DNA of 64,000 nucleotides from Halomonas sp. BDJS001 (GCF_026104355.1 NZ_CP110535.1:2232001-2296000); one strand, 5' to 3'; positions 35,483-44,512 are shown, counted from the first letter of the stretch. Made by a program: numbers and translations. Notes: a model not told the origin generated them from the sequence alone.

Positions 35483-37101
35483 GTGAGGCCCAATCCACTC
35501 CTATTCCAGCATCTCCGGACAGTGCTTTTGCTCCGTTACGGCAGACCTTATTCGCCGTGCTCTGGGCGGCAACCATTATCGGCAGCATTGGCAGTTTCGT
35601 GCGTGATGTGACCAGTGCCTGGCTGGTGACTGATCTATCCTCTTCGCCAGCGGCCGTCGCTATGGTGCAGGCTGCCGCTGCTCTGCCGGTTTTTCTTTTG
35701 GCGATTCCGGCCGGTGTGCTTTCCGATATGCTCGACCGACGTAAATTGCTGATTTGCGTTCAGCTTCTGCTTGCCAGTGTTAGCGTTTGCCTCGTCATTC
35801 TATCGATTATTGATCAGCATTCTGTTACTTCACTGATAGTACTTACGTTTATCGGTGGGGTAGGCGTTGCGCTGATGGGGCCCACTTGGCAGGCCATCGT
35901 CCCCGAGCTGGTAGACAAGAAAGACTTCAAGAACGCAGTGGGACTCAACTCGCTGGGGATCAACATTGCCCGTGCCGTAGGTCCCGCTTTGGGTGGGCTG
36001 TTGCTGGCCAGCATGGGAGCAGCGTTTACCTATGGAGTAGACGTTCTGAGCTATGTCGTTGTCATTGCTGCGCTGATGTGGTGGAAACGACCAGCAACGC
36101 AACGGGATGCACTATCCGAACGCTTCCCAGGCGCTTTCCGTGCAGGGCTCCGTTACGCCCGCGCCAGTCGTGAGCTGCATATTGTCCTGCTGCGCACCTT
36201 TCTCTTCTTTGCTATGGCCAGCTCAGTCTGGGCACTACTGCCGCTAGTCGCACGTCAGTTACTGGAAGGCGGCCCAAGCTTCTATGGCATATTGCTTGGT
36301 GCAGTTGGTCTGGGGGCAATCGCAGGGGCTGTTATTATGCCTCGCTTGCGTATGTACCTTAGCCCTGACGGCCTGCTTCTAACGTCGGCATTGGTCACTT
36401 CGTCCGTCATGGCTTTGCTATGCCTGGCGCCGCCCAAATGGCTCGCCGTGTCCTCTCTATTGATCCTTGGTGCCGCTTGGATTACAGCGTTGACGACGCT
36501 TAACGGCGTCGCCCAGGCAATCCTCCCCAATTGGGTACGTGGCCGCTCTTTGGCGGTATACCTGACTGTATTTAATGGCGCCATGGCCGCAGGCAGTTTG
36601 GCATGGGGGATAGTCGCTCAAGGGATTGGCGTACCGTTGGCGTTACTATCTGGCGCGGTCGGGCTAGCAGCGATCGGATGTATTGCACACCGTATCAAGT
36701 TGCCCAAAGGCGAATTAGACTTGATGCCGTCAAATCACTGGCCCGAGCCGCTAACGGCCACACCCGTCGAGTATGACCGCAGACCGGTGCTTATCCAGAT
36801 AGAGTACCGGGTAGCCCTCGAAGATCGTTCAGCTTTTCTGAAAATAATGGCTAGGCTCTCGGCTGAAAGACGGCGCGATGGCGCCTATGCGTGGGGCATT
36901 ACCGAGGATTCCGCCGATCCCAGCTTGATGCTGGAGTGGTTCCAGGTTGAATCCTGGGCCGAGCATCTGCGTCAACATAAGCGCGTGTCTAAATCAGCCG
37001 CCGATATCCAAGAGGAAGTACTGCGTTTCCACCAAGGGGAGGAAGGTCCGGTCGTGCGCCATTTTCTGACGTTCAATCATCCACATGAAGGTCGAGCATA
37101 A
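35479..37101 (+). CDS. MFS exporter fused to an ABM-like domain
   Basis: 540 residues. The first about 410 form 10-12 membrane helices of the MFS_3/EntS type (DRRKLLICVQLLLA; GVALMGPTWQAIVPELV). The last about 110 residues are a soluble ferredoxin-like domain related to ABM proteins (RPVLIQIEYRVALEDRSAFL; LMLEWFQVESWAEHLRQH). This fusion is a known but uncharacterised architecture. Its start overlaps the 19-residue frame. The upstream amidohydrolase suggests processing and export of one compound (inference). Confidence 0.88.
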   Translation: MSEAQSTPIPASPDSAFAPLRQTLFAVLWAATIIGSIGSFVRDVTSAWLVTDLSSSPAAVAMVQAAAALPVFLLAIPAGVLSDMLDRRKLLICVQLLLASVSVCLVILSIIDQHSVTSLIVLTFIGGVGVALMGPTWQAIVPELVDKKDFKNAVGLNSLGINIARAVGPALGGLLLASMGAAFTYGVDVLSYVVVIAALMWWKRPATQRDALSERFPGAFRAGLRYARASRELHIVLLRTFLFFAMASSVWALLPLVARQLLEGGPSFYGILLGAVGLGAIAGAVIMPRLRMYLSPDGLLLTSALVTSSVMALLCLAPPKWLAVSSLLILGAAWITALTTLNGVAQAILPNWVRGRSLAVYLTVFNGAMAAGSLAWGIVAQGIGVPLALLSGAVGLAAIGCIAHRIKLPKGELDLMPSNHWPEPLTATPVEYDRRPVLIQIEYRVALEDRSAFLKIMARLSAERRRDGAYAWGITEDSADPSLMLEWFQVESWAEHLRQHKRVSKSAADIQEEVLRFHQGEEGPVVRHFLTFNHPHEGRA

Positions 37102-37217
37102 GAGTTTATTCGAAAGACTGGGTTTCAAAAGACTAAGTACGACGTGTAGTCATACTCTTAAGTACTTTAGAGACAAATGCTGAGCTGTTTACCCGGTAAT
37201 ACAAAAAGGAGAGTGCG

Positions 37218-37520
37218 ATGTCTGATGTATCTAAAGCCTCGTTTACCATTGAGCATGAAACCAGCGATACCAAGGGACGCTATCTGGTTGAACTCAATGG
37301 GGCTAAAGCAGTGATGACTTATTCGAAAGCAGGTGATTCGATGATTATCATTGATAGTACTGAAGTGCCTGATGCTATGCGCGGACAAAAAGTGGGTTTT
37401 GCGTTAGTCGCAAAAGCAGTGGAAGACGTTCGCTCCTCGGGCAAAAAAATCATGCCGTTATGTCCATTTGCAAAGGCACAGTTTGCGCGACACTCAGAGT
37501 GGCACGATGTGCTTTTGTAA
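37218..37520 (+). CDS. Small GNAT-like N-acetyltransferase (YjdJ type)
   Basis: 100 residues, the compact GNAT_2 fold: IDSTEVPDAMRGQKVGFALVAKAVEDVR holds the acetyl-CoA loop (RGQKVG) and CPFAKAQF ends the domain. AAAGGAGAG precedes the ATG. Substrates in this family are unknown. It lies 44 bp before the pirin gene on the same strand, suggesting an operon. Confidence 0.85.
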   Translation: MSDVSKASFTIEHETSDTKGRYLVELNGAKAVMTYSKAGDSMIIIDSTEVPDAMRGQKVGFALVAKAVEDVRSSGKKIMPLCPFAKAQFARHSEWHDVLL

Positions 37521-37564
37521 GCTGCTTACCACATGTTCCTATCTTTCACTTCTGGAGAAAACCT

Positions 37565-38512
37565 ATGAGTTGGATGCCTGATTTAGAGCCAAAGTGCCCA
37601 TCCGCCGGCAGTTTGAATGATATAGAGACACTGATTGTTCCCCGCGCTCGGGATTTGGGTGGTTTTGAAGTGCGCCGTGCACTGCCTGCCCCGAAGCGGC
37701 AGATGGTGGGGCCATTCATTTTTTTTGATCAGATGGGGCCCGTTGAATTTCTTAAGGATGAAGGCATTGATGTTCGCCCACATCCCCATATTGGGCTTGC
37801 CACTGTTACGTATCTATACCAAGGGGAGTTCCAGCACCGCGATAGCCTGGGCACCAACCAAATGATTCATCCTGGCGCGGTTAATTGGATGGTGGCGGGC
37901 AATGGAGTCACCCATTCGGAGCGCACCAGTGCTATCACTCGTCAGAACAAGCACTCGGTGTTGGGGATACAGACGTGGGTAGCGCTTCCCGAAGCTTACG
38001 AAGACCAGCCTGCCAGCTTCGAACATCATGCCGAGGAGACGCTGCCAGTGTTGGAGGGAGAGGGTAAGGAAGTGCGTTTGATCCTGGGCACGGCCTGGGG
38101 AGAGCGGGCCCCGGTAAAGACCTTCTCTGAAATGTTCTATGCGGATGCGATACTGCAGCCAGGGGCAAAACTACCCTTGCCGGATAATCATGAGGATCGT
38201 GGCATTTATGTCATGTCCGGTAGCGTCATCATTGCAGGCGAGACCTTCGAGGCTGGCCGCATGATGGTGTTCCGGCCAGGCGACCCGATCACGGTGGTGG
38301 CGGGTGAAACCGGCACTCGGCTGATGCTACTGGGCGGTGAAACACTGAATGGCCCACGGTATATCTCCTGGAATTTCGTTGCTTCTTCCCAGGAAAAGCT
38401 GGAGGCCGCTAAGCAAGCATGGATAGAGGGCGATTTTGAACATGGCCGCTTTCGCCTTCCTCCGGGAGACGATGCTGAATTTATCCCTTTTCCAGGGCAG
38501 CCCGGTAAATAA
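37565..38512 (+). CDS. Pirin family protein
   Basis: Bicupin pirin, 315 residues, of the longer subtype (FIFFDQMGPVEF; HPHIGLATVTYLYQGEFQHRDS in parts; GAVNWMVAGNGVTHSERT). Metal ligands His-His-His-Glu are in these two motifs. ATG 37565 has GGAGA upstream; the frame is open into the GNAT gene. Related pirins are quercetinases or redox regulators. A strong terminator follows. Confidence 0.9.
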   Translation: MSWMPDLEPKCPSAGSLNDIETLIVPRARDLGGFEVRRALPAPKRQMVGPFIFFDQMGPVEFLKDEGIDVRPHPHIGLATVTYLYQGEFQHRDSLGTNQMIHPGAVNWMVAGNGVTHSERTSAITRQNKHSVLGIQTWVALPEAYEDQPASFEHHAEETLPVLEGEGKEVRLILGTAWGERAPVKTFSEMFYADAILQPGAKLPLPDNHEDRGIYVMSGSVIIAGETFEAGRMMVFRPGDPITVVAGETGTRLMLLGGETLNGPRYISWNFVASSQEKLEAAKQAWIEGDFEHGRFRLPPGDDAEFIPFPGQPGK

Positions 38513-38523
38513 AACCGCAAAAA

Positions 38524-38563
38524 AGCTAGCTGCCCAAGGGGTGGCTAGCTGACTTTATTTTTT
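38524..38563 (+). terminator. Rho-independent terminator after pirin
   Basis: AGCTAGC and GCTAGCT arms with an extra inner CC/GG pair, then a T-rich run at 38553-38563. It closes the GNAT-pirin unit. Confidence 0.8.
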
Positions 38564-38898
38564 ACATCAAAAACGATATCTGGTGGTCACGTCATTAAAA
38601 GAAATTTGTTGAAATCTTCAGTTGACTAACTGATCTCCCATTTGATGTTCATTTTAAATGGTCGGCAGCAAGTATTGCATGTTCGTTATGAACGTCGAAC
38701 ACAAGAATCTTGGTATGTTCATTATTTGCAACCCAGTGCTTGCCCGTGAGTTTCTTGTCATCGTAACGATGTCCGTTGCCCGGTAATAAGTTGAGTGGAT
38801 GCCTACAGCTATCAACCTGGCTAAATTTACTGCTATGTTAATACCGATATGGATGAACTCGCTGGAGCCATGAGCTCGCTGGCTGAGGTATATAAACA
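38564..38898. other. Intergenic, nothing recognised
   Basis: These 335 bp lie between the pirin terminator and the DUF488 gene. Short open frames on both strands show no recognisable protein. It marks the border between the accessory region and the nitrate block. Confidence 0.4.
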
Positions 38899-39330
38899 AT
38901 GCCCTATGAAATCATGCTTAAGCGTATATATGCGCCGATAGAGGAGTACGACGGTGCGCGCGTCTTGGTTGATCGGCTATGGCCTAACGGGGTGCCGCAC
39001 CACTCGCTAGCGTTGAGCGAGTGGTGCCCGGAGATAGCCCCCGGGTCTCAACTACATCGTCAATATCAACAGCATGAAATCAGTACGCCGCTGTTTCTTG
39101 AGCGATACAGTCGTGAGCTGAAGGCATGCCCCGATAAGCTGCTGCCTTTAATGAGGTGCGCACGAATGGGGCGGCTTACTTTACTAACGACAGCGCGTCA
39201 AATTGAGGATTCACACCTTCCCGTAATCAAAAGGTTGACGCTATCAGCGCTGGAAGAGGAAGACGCGAGTGACCGAGAATTGTGCTCTTCACCCTGTCTG
39301 GCGCACATATTGCCCATTTCGCATCATTAA
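38899..39330 (+). CDS. DUF488 family protein, paralog 1
   Basis: 143 residues of the DUF488/YeaO type: MLKRIYAPIEEYDGARVLVDRLWPNGV and FLERYSRELK are diagnostic, although WPRG is WPNG here. Function unknown. A second, more typical member is at 48764-49114. It is convergent with a YIP1-family gene, as both kinds recur together on the other side of the nar block. Confidence 0.82.
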   Translation: MPYEIMLKRIYAPIEEYDGARVLVDRLWPNGVPHHSLALSEWCPEIAPGSQLHRQYQQHEISTPLFLERYSRELKACPDKLLPLMRCARMGRLTLLTTARQIEDSHLPVIKRLTLSALEEEDASDRELCSSPCLAHILPISHH

Positions 39331-39341
39331 GCTGAATTGGC

Positions 39342-39914
39342 TTAATAAGCCCAGATAACAGCAAATAGAATCCCCCAACCTAAAGCACTGGCTGCCATAA
39401 TCGTGTAAGTGGCCGAGATAGTCGCCACATCAAAGTCTCGATGCGTACACGTACACAGTGCTTGTAAGCCGTGATAAATCAAGCTGCAAGAGATGCTCAG
39501 CGCAGTGAGTATCACCACTACGTTGAACAAAAGGTTGGGTGCCAAAAGTGCCAACGATGAAATGAATAACGGTAGTGGTACAAGCACAGCGAGTAAATAG
39601 GCATCTTGATAGCTGATAGATAGCTCTTCAGTTCCATTGACTACAGCGTAGATTACCCAGCCGATAACGAAAAAACTCAATATCTCTGCTAGGAAAATAA
39701 TTGTCGTGATAAAACGCCACTCTCGGTCAGCAAAGCCCGCCATAAATGCATCGCCGTAATGGGTGCCCGCATAATAGAGCATTACTGGCGGCAAGAGCGA
39801 CATGGGTAACACCACCAGCCACGCTAGTAAAGGAATGGAGGGGGAGGAAGCCTGTAGCTCTTTCCAGCTTTCACGATGGTTGAAGGGTAATTTAAGCAAA
39901 GTGAGTGCTCTCAT
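39342..39914 (-). CDS. YIP1-family membrane protein, paralog 1
   Basis: 190 residues with five likely helices (LLAWLVVLPMSLLPPVMLYYAG; FITTIIFLAEILSFFVIGWVIYAVV in parts). It matches the Yip1-domain family of bacterial inner-membrane proteins of unknown function. About two-thirds identical by eye to the protein at 49184. Divergent from a MarR regulator, with a palindromic operator between. Confidence 0.78.
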   Translation of the reverse strand: MRALTLLKLPFNHRESWKELQASSPSIPLLAWLVVLPMSLLPPVMLYYAGTHYGDAFMAGFADREWRFITTIIFLAEILSFFVIGWVIYAVVNGTEELSISYQDAYLLAVLVPLPLFISSLALLAPNLLFNVVVILTALSISCSLIYHGLQALCTCTHRDFDVATISATYTIMAASALGWGILFAVIWAY

Positions 39915-39954
39915 TTCAGCCTCCTCCTAGAGGGATAAGCTCAATGGCATATTG

Positions 39955-39969
39955 TATCATGGTGTGATA
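39955..39969. promoter_or_regulatory. MarR-type operator (TATCA-N5-TGATA)
   Basis: TATCA-TGGTG-TGATA, located between the divergent YIP1 and MarR genes, 40 bp from the YIP1 start. The same motif, in a longer perfect form, precedes the second YIP1 gene at 49791. Confidence 0.65.
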
Positions 39970-40043
39970 TTGTTTTTTAAAGGCGCTATTAATTTAATGG
40001 GCCAATACGTGATAGTTGAATATGTGGCTAAGAGAAATGAAAA

Positions 40044-40460
40044 ATGAATAACCCCCAAACACTTGATAAAAGCGACTTTGAAAGGCTGTCGCAATTTCGT
40101 TACCGGTTGCGTTGCTTTCTTCGCCATAGTGAAGATATCTGTCGCCGCTATGGGCTGACGCCCTTGCAGTATCAACTATTGCTACATCTTCGTGGTTTCC
40201 ATGGAAGAGACTGGGCGACGGTGGGGGAGCTAGCGGAACGGCTTCAATCAAAACATCATGGGGTGGTGGCGCTAGTTGATCGCTGTGAGCAGCTATCATT
40301 GGTTGTGCGGCGGCAAGGGCGTGAGGATCGCCGCCAAATAGAAGTGCATTTATTGGAAGAGGGCGTGAACCGGGTAACGCAAATCGCTGAAGCTCATCAA
40401 CCTGAGTTGCGTCATTTGCAGGAAGAGACGCCATTTCCTGGTTGGAATAAGTCCACTTAA
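40044..40460 (+). CDS. MarR family transcriptional regulator
   Basis: 138 residues, winged helix of MarR type (LTPLQYQLLLHLRGF; TVGELAERLQSKHHGVVALVDRCEQLSLVVR in parts; RQGREDRRQIEVHL for the wing). Starts with ATG at 40044. Likely represses the divergent YIP1 gene, and by the shared operator also the distant YIP1 paralog. Ligand unknown. Confidence 0.88.
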   Translation: MNNPQTLDKSDFERLSQFRYRLRCFLRHSEDICRRYGLTPLQYQLLLHLRGFHGRDWATVGELAERLQSKHHGVVALVDRCEQLSLVVRRQGREDRRQIEVHLLEEGVNRVTQIAEAHQPELRHLQEETPFPGWNKST

Positions 40461-40546
40461 TGCAGAGCTTAAGAAGTTGAATATAGCCAATATACATCAC
40501 GACTCCTAATTAAGTGCGCTCTGAAGGTCACTATTTTGGCTTTTAA

Positions 40547-40575
40547 AGGCACTGTCTGGATCTTGGACAGTGCCT
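40547..40575. terminator. Bidirectional terminator hairpin
   Basis: AGGCACTGTC and GACAGTGCCT, a perfect 10-bp stem with a 9-base loop, between the convergent MarR and narK genes. On the minus strand it is followed by TTTAAAAG. Confidence 0.75.
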
Positions 40576-40598
40576 AGAATTTCCGAGAACTCTAACGA

Positions 40599-42092
40599 TT
40601 AGCGCTTAGCACTCTGCAGTGCCTGCTCTTCGATATCTCTATCGACTGAAGAAACATAGTACTCGTCGTCAAAAGCGCCTTCTGGCTCCTTGAGCCATAC
40701 CAAACAGATCAACCAGCTAATGAAAGCGCCAGTGGCGATGATGTAGAAGAACTGCGAAGGTGTGACAAACGTAAAGATGGTTAGATAGACCACCGCGCCC
40801 ACATTACCGTAGGCGCCAGCCATGCCGGATATCTGGCCGGTGATACGGCGCTTGATGGAGGGAATGATACCAAAGGTTGCCCCCTCAGCCCCTTGTACGA
40901 AAATCGAGGTGCCGATGGTCACCGCAATGGCCAGAATGAGTGGCCAACTCGAATTGAGCATGGCCATCAGCAAGAACCCAACGCTAATGCCAAACATGTA
41001 GCACAGCATCACAAAACGCCGGTTACCCATGCGGTCGGAAACCATGCCGCCCATGGGGCGCGCCACCAGATTGACGAACGCGAACGATGCAGCGATCAGA
41101 CCGGCTGTAGCCGCATTCAGGCCCCAGGTCTCCTCAAAGAACATGGGCAGCATCGATACCACAGCCAGTTCCGCACCGAAGTTGGCAAAGTAAGTGCTGT
41201 TAAGCGCGGCCACGCTGTTAAATGAGTATTTATCATCCTCGGGTACTCCCTTGCGCAGGATGGGCAGGTTGACCCGCAGAATCTGTACGATCTGATAAAT
41301 AACGATCGCTACGATGACCAGGTAAGCGACGACAGCACCGGTGACGGATAAATAGCCCATATACTGAATACGCCAAACCAGGATAGCGAGTACACCGACT
41401 AGTGGAACCGTCCAGATAATCAGCTTGATCATATCGCCCCAGGAGCTCACTTCCATGGCAGCGGATTTGCGTGGCTTCCGGTGAGCCTGGGCATCCGGAC
41501 CATCGGTAATCGCGAACCAGTAGTAAACACCGTAAGCGGCCATAACAATAGCACTTTGCGCGATTGCCCAGCGCCAGCCATCGGGGCCGCCATACATGCT
41601 CAGGGCGATAGTTGGCAGCGACATGGCCGCCACGGCGGAGCCGAAGTTACCCCAGCCAGCGTAGAAGCCTTCGGCGAAACCGATGTCCTTAGGCTTGAAC
41701 CACAGCGCCGTCATGTGGATACCCACCACGAAGCTGGCCCCAATCGAACTCAGTACCAGGCGCGCCACCAGCAGCTGCGTCATGCTGTTACCGAATGCAA
41801 ACGCCAACGCCGGTAGCGCCATAGTGACCATGAGCACCGAGAACACCCGTCGCGGGCCGAACCGATCCAATGCCATGCCAACGATGATGCGGGCGGGAAT
41901 GGTCAAGGCGACGTTGCAGATGGCGAACAGCTTGAGATCATCCGTGGTCAGCCAGTCGACGCTCTTGAGCATGCTCGAAGCGAGCGGCGCCATGTTGAAC
42001 CACACGTAAAAGGTAATAAAAAAGGCAATCCAGGTCAGGTGCAAGGCCCGAATCTCGGGGCTGCGAAACTTGAATACAGCGGAAACTTTCAT
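40599..42092 (-). CDS. narK: NarK family nitrate/nitrite transporter
   Basis: MFS protein of the nitrate/nitrite porter family, 497 residues, about 12 helices. FNMAPLASSMLKSVDWLT near the start and GFYAGWGNFGSAVAAMS (nitrate signature) are visible. ATG 42092 (MKVSAVFKF) is preferred to 42131; AGGA lies upstream. It is the last gene of the narX-narL-narK-usp-narK series. Two different NarK proteins next to each other usually split proton-nitrate symport and nitrate/nitrite antiport; which is which is not decided here. Confidence 0.88.
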   Translation of the reverse strand: MKVSAVFKFRSPEIRALHLTWIAFFITFYVWFNMAPLASSMLKSVDWLTTDDLKLFAICNVALTIPARIIVGMALDRFGPRRVFSVLMVTMALPALAFAFGNSMTQLLVARLVLSSIGASFVVGIHMTALWFKPKDIGFAEGFYAGWGNFGSAVAAMSLPTIALSMYGGPDGWRWAIAQSAIVMAAYGVYYWFAITDGPDAQAHRKPRKSAAMEVSSWGDMIKLIIWTVPLVGVLAILVWRIQYMGYLSVTGAVVAYLVIVAIVIYQIVQILRVNLPILRKGVPEDDKYSFNSVAALNSTYFANFGAELAVVSMLPMFFEETWGLNAATAGLIAASFAFVNLVARPMGGMVSDRMGNRRFVMLCYMFGISVGFLLMAMLNSSWPLILAIAVTIGTSIFVQGAEGATFGIIPSIKRRITGQISGMAGAYGNVGAVVYLTIFTFVTPSQFFYIIATGAFISWLICLVWLKEPEGAFDDEYYVSSVDRDIEEQALQSAKR

Positions 42093-42150
42093 GGTCGTAT
42101 CGTCCTGTGTCCCAAAGGTGGTCTTTACCAAAAGGAGGGGTAGGGGCTGC

Positions 42151-42609
42151 TCAAGGGCTAGGTAGGATCAACAAGGGACACTCGGCGCGCCGGGCCAGGA
42201 ATGAGCTGACGCTGCCAAAAGTCATGTAGTCGAGTTCATCAACGAAATAAGTCAACGACTTGGCGATGATGCCGCCGTCCGGTTGATGGCTATGGCGGGC
42301 AATCACCAGTAGGTCTGGCGAGAGTTTGCGAGTGGCCTGCAGCAGCATCTTGCGCGCATCCCCTTCGGCGAGAAGCTGCTCGGCCTGGAAGCCCTCGCCG
42401 ATGGCGAATGCCACACCCTCTTGAAGGTGCTGTTTAACCTCATCGTGCTCCTGCTGGAAAAGCGCCTCGTTGTTATCGGTAGCGTCGAGTGGGTTCTCCA
42501 CCACGCCGACCAGTACCAGCAATGGTTGGTTACAGCGGAACATAGTGACGACCTGAGCGAGAGCCAGTTTGGCGTTTCGCGAACCGTCATAGGCGATCAT
42601 GATTTTCAT
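42151..42609 (-). CDS. Universal stress protein UspA family
   Basis: 152 residues, single Usp domain: IMIAYDGSRNAKLALAQVV at the start and FGSVSSFLARRAECPLLIL at the end, the latter standing for the ATP-binding GS-x9 loop. Usp proteins near nitrate genes are common in pseudomonads and linked to anaerobic survival. It lies between the two narK genes, with a strong hairpin separating it from the upstream one. Confidence 0.9.
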   Translation of the reverse strand: MKIMIAYDGSRNAKLALAQVVTMFRCNQPLLVLVGVVENPLDATDNNEALFQQEHDEVKQHLQEGVAFAIGEGFQAEQLLAEGDARKMLLQATRKLSPDLLVIARHSHQPDGGIIAKSLTYFVDELDYMTFGSVSSFLARRAECPLLILPSP

Positions 42610-42642
42610 GGTGTCCTCCCGCAGTGGGGTAGGGGGTGAAGA

Positions 42643-42661
42643 CCCGGAGCTTGGCTCCGGG
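42643..42661 (-). terminator. Intercistronic hairpin between narK and usp
   Basis: CCCGGAGC-TTG-GCTCCGGG, a perfect 8-bp GC-rich stem, 20 bp after the narK stop codon. No U-run follows on the minus strand, so mRNA stabilisation or partial termination is more likely than full termination. Confidence 0.55.
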
Positions 42662-42681
42662 CGTAAAGAAGCAAGCCCTAT

Positions 42682-44274
42682 TTAGGGGTTCTTAACGTAG
42701 GCACCTTTGCGTAGGTAGAACCACCAGTTGATGACCAGACAGATGGCGTAGAAGACCGCAAAGCCGTACATGGCAAGTTCCGGTGTACCGGCCTGGATTT
42801 GCTCGCCCATTACCCGCGGGGCGATGAAGGCGCCATAGGCAGCGACGGCTGAGGTCCAGCCAAGTACCGGGCCTTTCTGCTGCTGGTCGAAAATAACCCC
42901 GATGCTGCGGAAGGTAGAGCCGTTGCCGATACCACTGGCGGCGAATAACACGATGAATAGCAGCAGGAATAGCCAGAAGAATTGATTAGGATCGGTGGCG
43001 TTATAGGCCTGCATCATCACGTAGCCGGTGGCGATAGAGGCGACCACCATGACCGCAGAGATTATTTGGGTAACGATGGAGCCACCCACTTTGTCGGAGA
43101 TCCATCCGCCCAGCGGACGGATCAGGGCGCCCACGAAGGGGCCTATCCAGGCCCAGGTTAAAGCGCTAGGCGCCTCTGGGTTGGCCACGCGAATCAGCGT
43201 ACCGTCTGCTGTGGCTTCCATCATGTTGCCGAAGATGACGTTGATGGAGAGCGGCAGGGCTGCAGAGAAGCCGATAAAGGAGCCGAAGGTCAGAATGTAG
43301 AGGATGGTCATTGACCAAGTGTGCTTATTGGAAAATATCGCGAACTGCTTCTGGATATTGGGCTTGATGTCGCCAGGAATCAGACGCAAAAGCACTAGTG
43401 TCAGGACAATGGTTAGCGGCAGGGCAACCCACATATTAAGCCAGCTGAGAGCCAGCATGCCCACGATGGCAGTTACCATGCCGACGCCGTAGAGGCCTAA
43501 TATTTTGCTGAAAGCCGCAAGCGGCGAACCTGGGTTGGGCGTAATAGTGCGAAGATTGTTCATACCAAACCAACCGGCGAACGCTAATGGGATCAGAAAT
43601 AGAAGCCAGATAAAGCCAGCATTCTGGATCCAGGTATCGGTACCAGCTTCGATCCGGCCGATCAACGTACCGCTAGCGCTTTGCAATTCCATCGGCGAAC
43701 CGGCAATAGCGCCAAAGACCCCGACGGTCATTACTAGCGGGATGACAATTTGCATGGTAGTAACGCCGAAATTACCGAGGCCCGCATTCATGCCCAGGGC
43801 GTAGCCTTGCTGTTTGCTGGGATAAAAAGTGGAAATGTTGCTCATTGAACAAGCGAAGTTACCGCCGCCGATACCGGAAAGTAGCGCCAACGCCTGGAAT
43901 ACCCAGAACGGTGTGCTTGGGTTCATCAAGGCGATACCAGTGCCGGCGGCGGGAATCATTAGCAGCGCAGTGGTCAGGAAAATGGTGTTACGCCCACCAG
44001 CGATGCGGATCATGAACGATGCTGGGATGCGCAGCGTGGCACCCGCTAGACCGGCAAGCGCCGTCAGGGAAAATAGCTGGTTAACCGTGAATGGAAAACC
44101 CAGGTTCTGCATCTGGGTGGTGATCATTCCCCACATCATCCAGACAGCAAAGCCCATCAGCAGACTGGGAATGGATATCCATAGGTTGCGGTTGGCGATG
44201 TGCTTGCCTTCCTGTTCCCAGAATTGGGCGTCTTCGACATCCCACTTCTCAATGTCGGCGTTTCTCTTACTCAT
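42682..44274 (-). CDS. narK: NarK family nitrate/nitrite transporter, NarL-linked copy
   Basis: 530 residues, about 12 helices, with GFAVWMMWGMITTQMQNLGF near the start and the nitrate signature GMNAGLGNFGVTTMQIV. A perfect NarL site is 109 bp upstream of the start codon, so this is probably the nitrate-induced first gene of the transporter unit. It follows narL on the same strand. No narGHJI gene is present in the window. Confidence 0.9.
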   Translation of the reverse strand: MSKRNADIEKWDVEDAQFWEQEGKHIANRNLWISIPSLLMGFAVWMMWGMITTQMQNLGFPFTVNQLFSLTALAGLAGATLRIPASFMIRIAGGRNTIFLTTALLMIPAAGTGIALMNPSTPFWVFQALALLSGIGGGNFACSMSNISTFYPSKQQGYALGMNAGLGNFGVTTMQIVIPLVMTVGVFGAIAGSPMELQSASGTLIGRIEAGTDTWIQNAGFIWLLFLIPLAFAGWFGMNNLRTITPNPGSPLAAFSKILGLYGVGMVTAIVGMLALSWLNMWVALPLTIVLTLVLLRLIPGDIKPNIQKQFAIFSNKHTWSMTILYILTFGSFIGFSAALPLSINVIFGNMMEATADGTLIRVANPEAPSALTWAWIGPFVGALIRPLGGWISDKVGGSIVTQIISAVMVVASIATGYVMMQAYNATDPNQFFWLFLLLFIVLFAASGIGNGSTFRSIGVIFDQQQKGPVLGWTSAVAAYGAFIAPRVMGEQIQAGTPELAMYGFAVFYAICLVINWWFYLRKGAYVKNP

Positions 44275-44382
44275 GGCGATTTCCCCTTGGCATCAAACCT
44301 ATCTGCATCTAGCAGTTAGACAGCAAGATACGCTTGAGGAAGAAGTTGGGGAATAGGTGGAAATAGCATGAAAAACAGCGAC

Positions 44383-44398
44383 ATACCTCTTGAGAGGT
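44383..44398. promoter_or_regulatory. NarL 7-2-7 binding site
   Basis: TACCTCT-TG-AGAGGTA is a perfect inverted pair of NarL heptamers (TACYNMT) with the 2-base spacing NarL needs. It lies between narL and the downstream narK. A half FNR-like ATCAA is at 44420-44433 on the minus strand, too weak to count. Confidence 0.8.
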
Positions 44399-44512
44399 AG
44401 TCGCTGAAAAGCCTAGATTCATTGATTTTAAAGAGAAAAAATCGACAGGGGGTAAAGGCGGGTCAGAGCAAAAGTATTCTGGGAGTCTTTGGAGGTAACC
44501 ACACAGAATCGA

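Noticed and set aside
38654..38899. 81-codon minus-strand frame in the gap before DUF488
   Set aside because: No motif, weak start and no neighbour logic; treated as chance.
44420..44433. FNR box upstream of narK
   Set aside because: Only one half (ATCAA) fits; the other has three mismatches.
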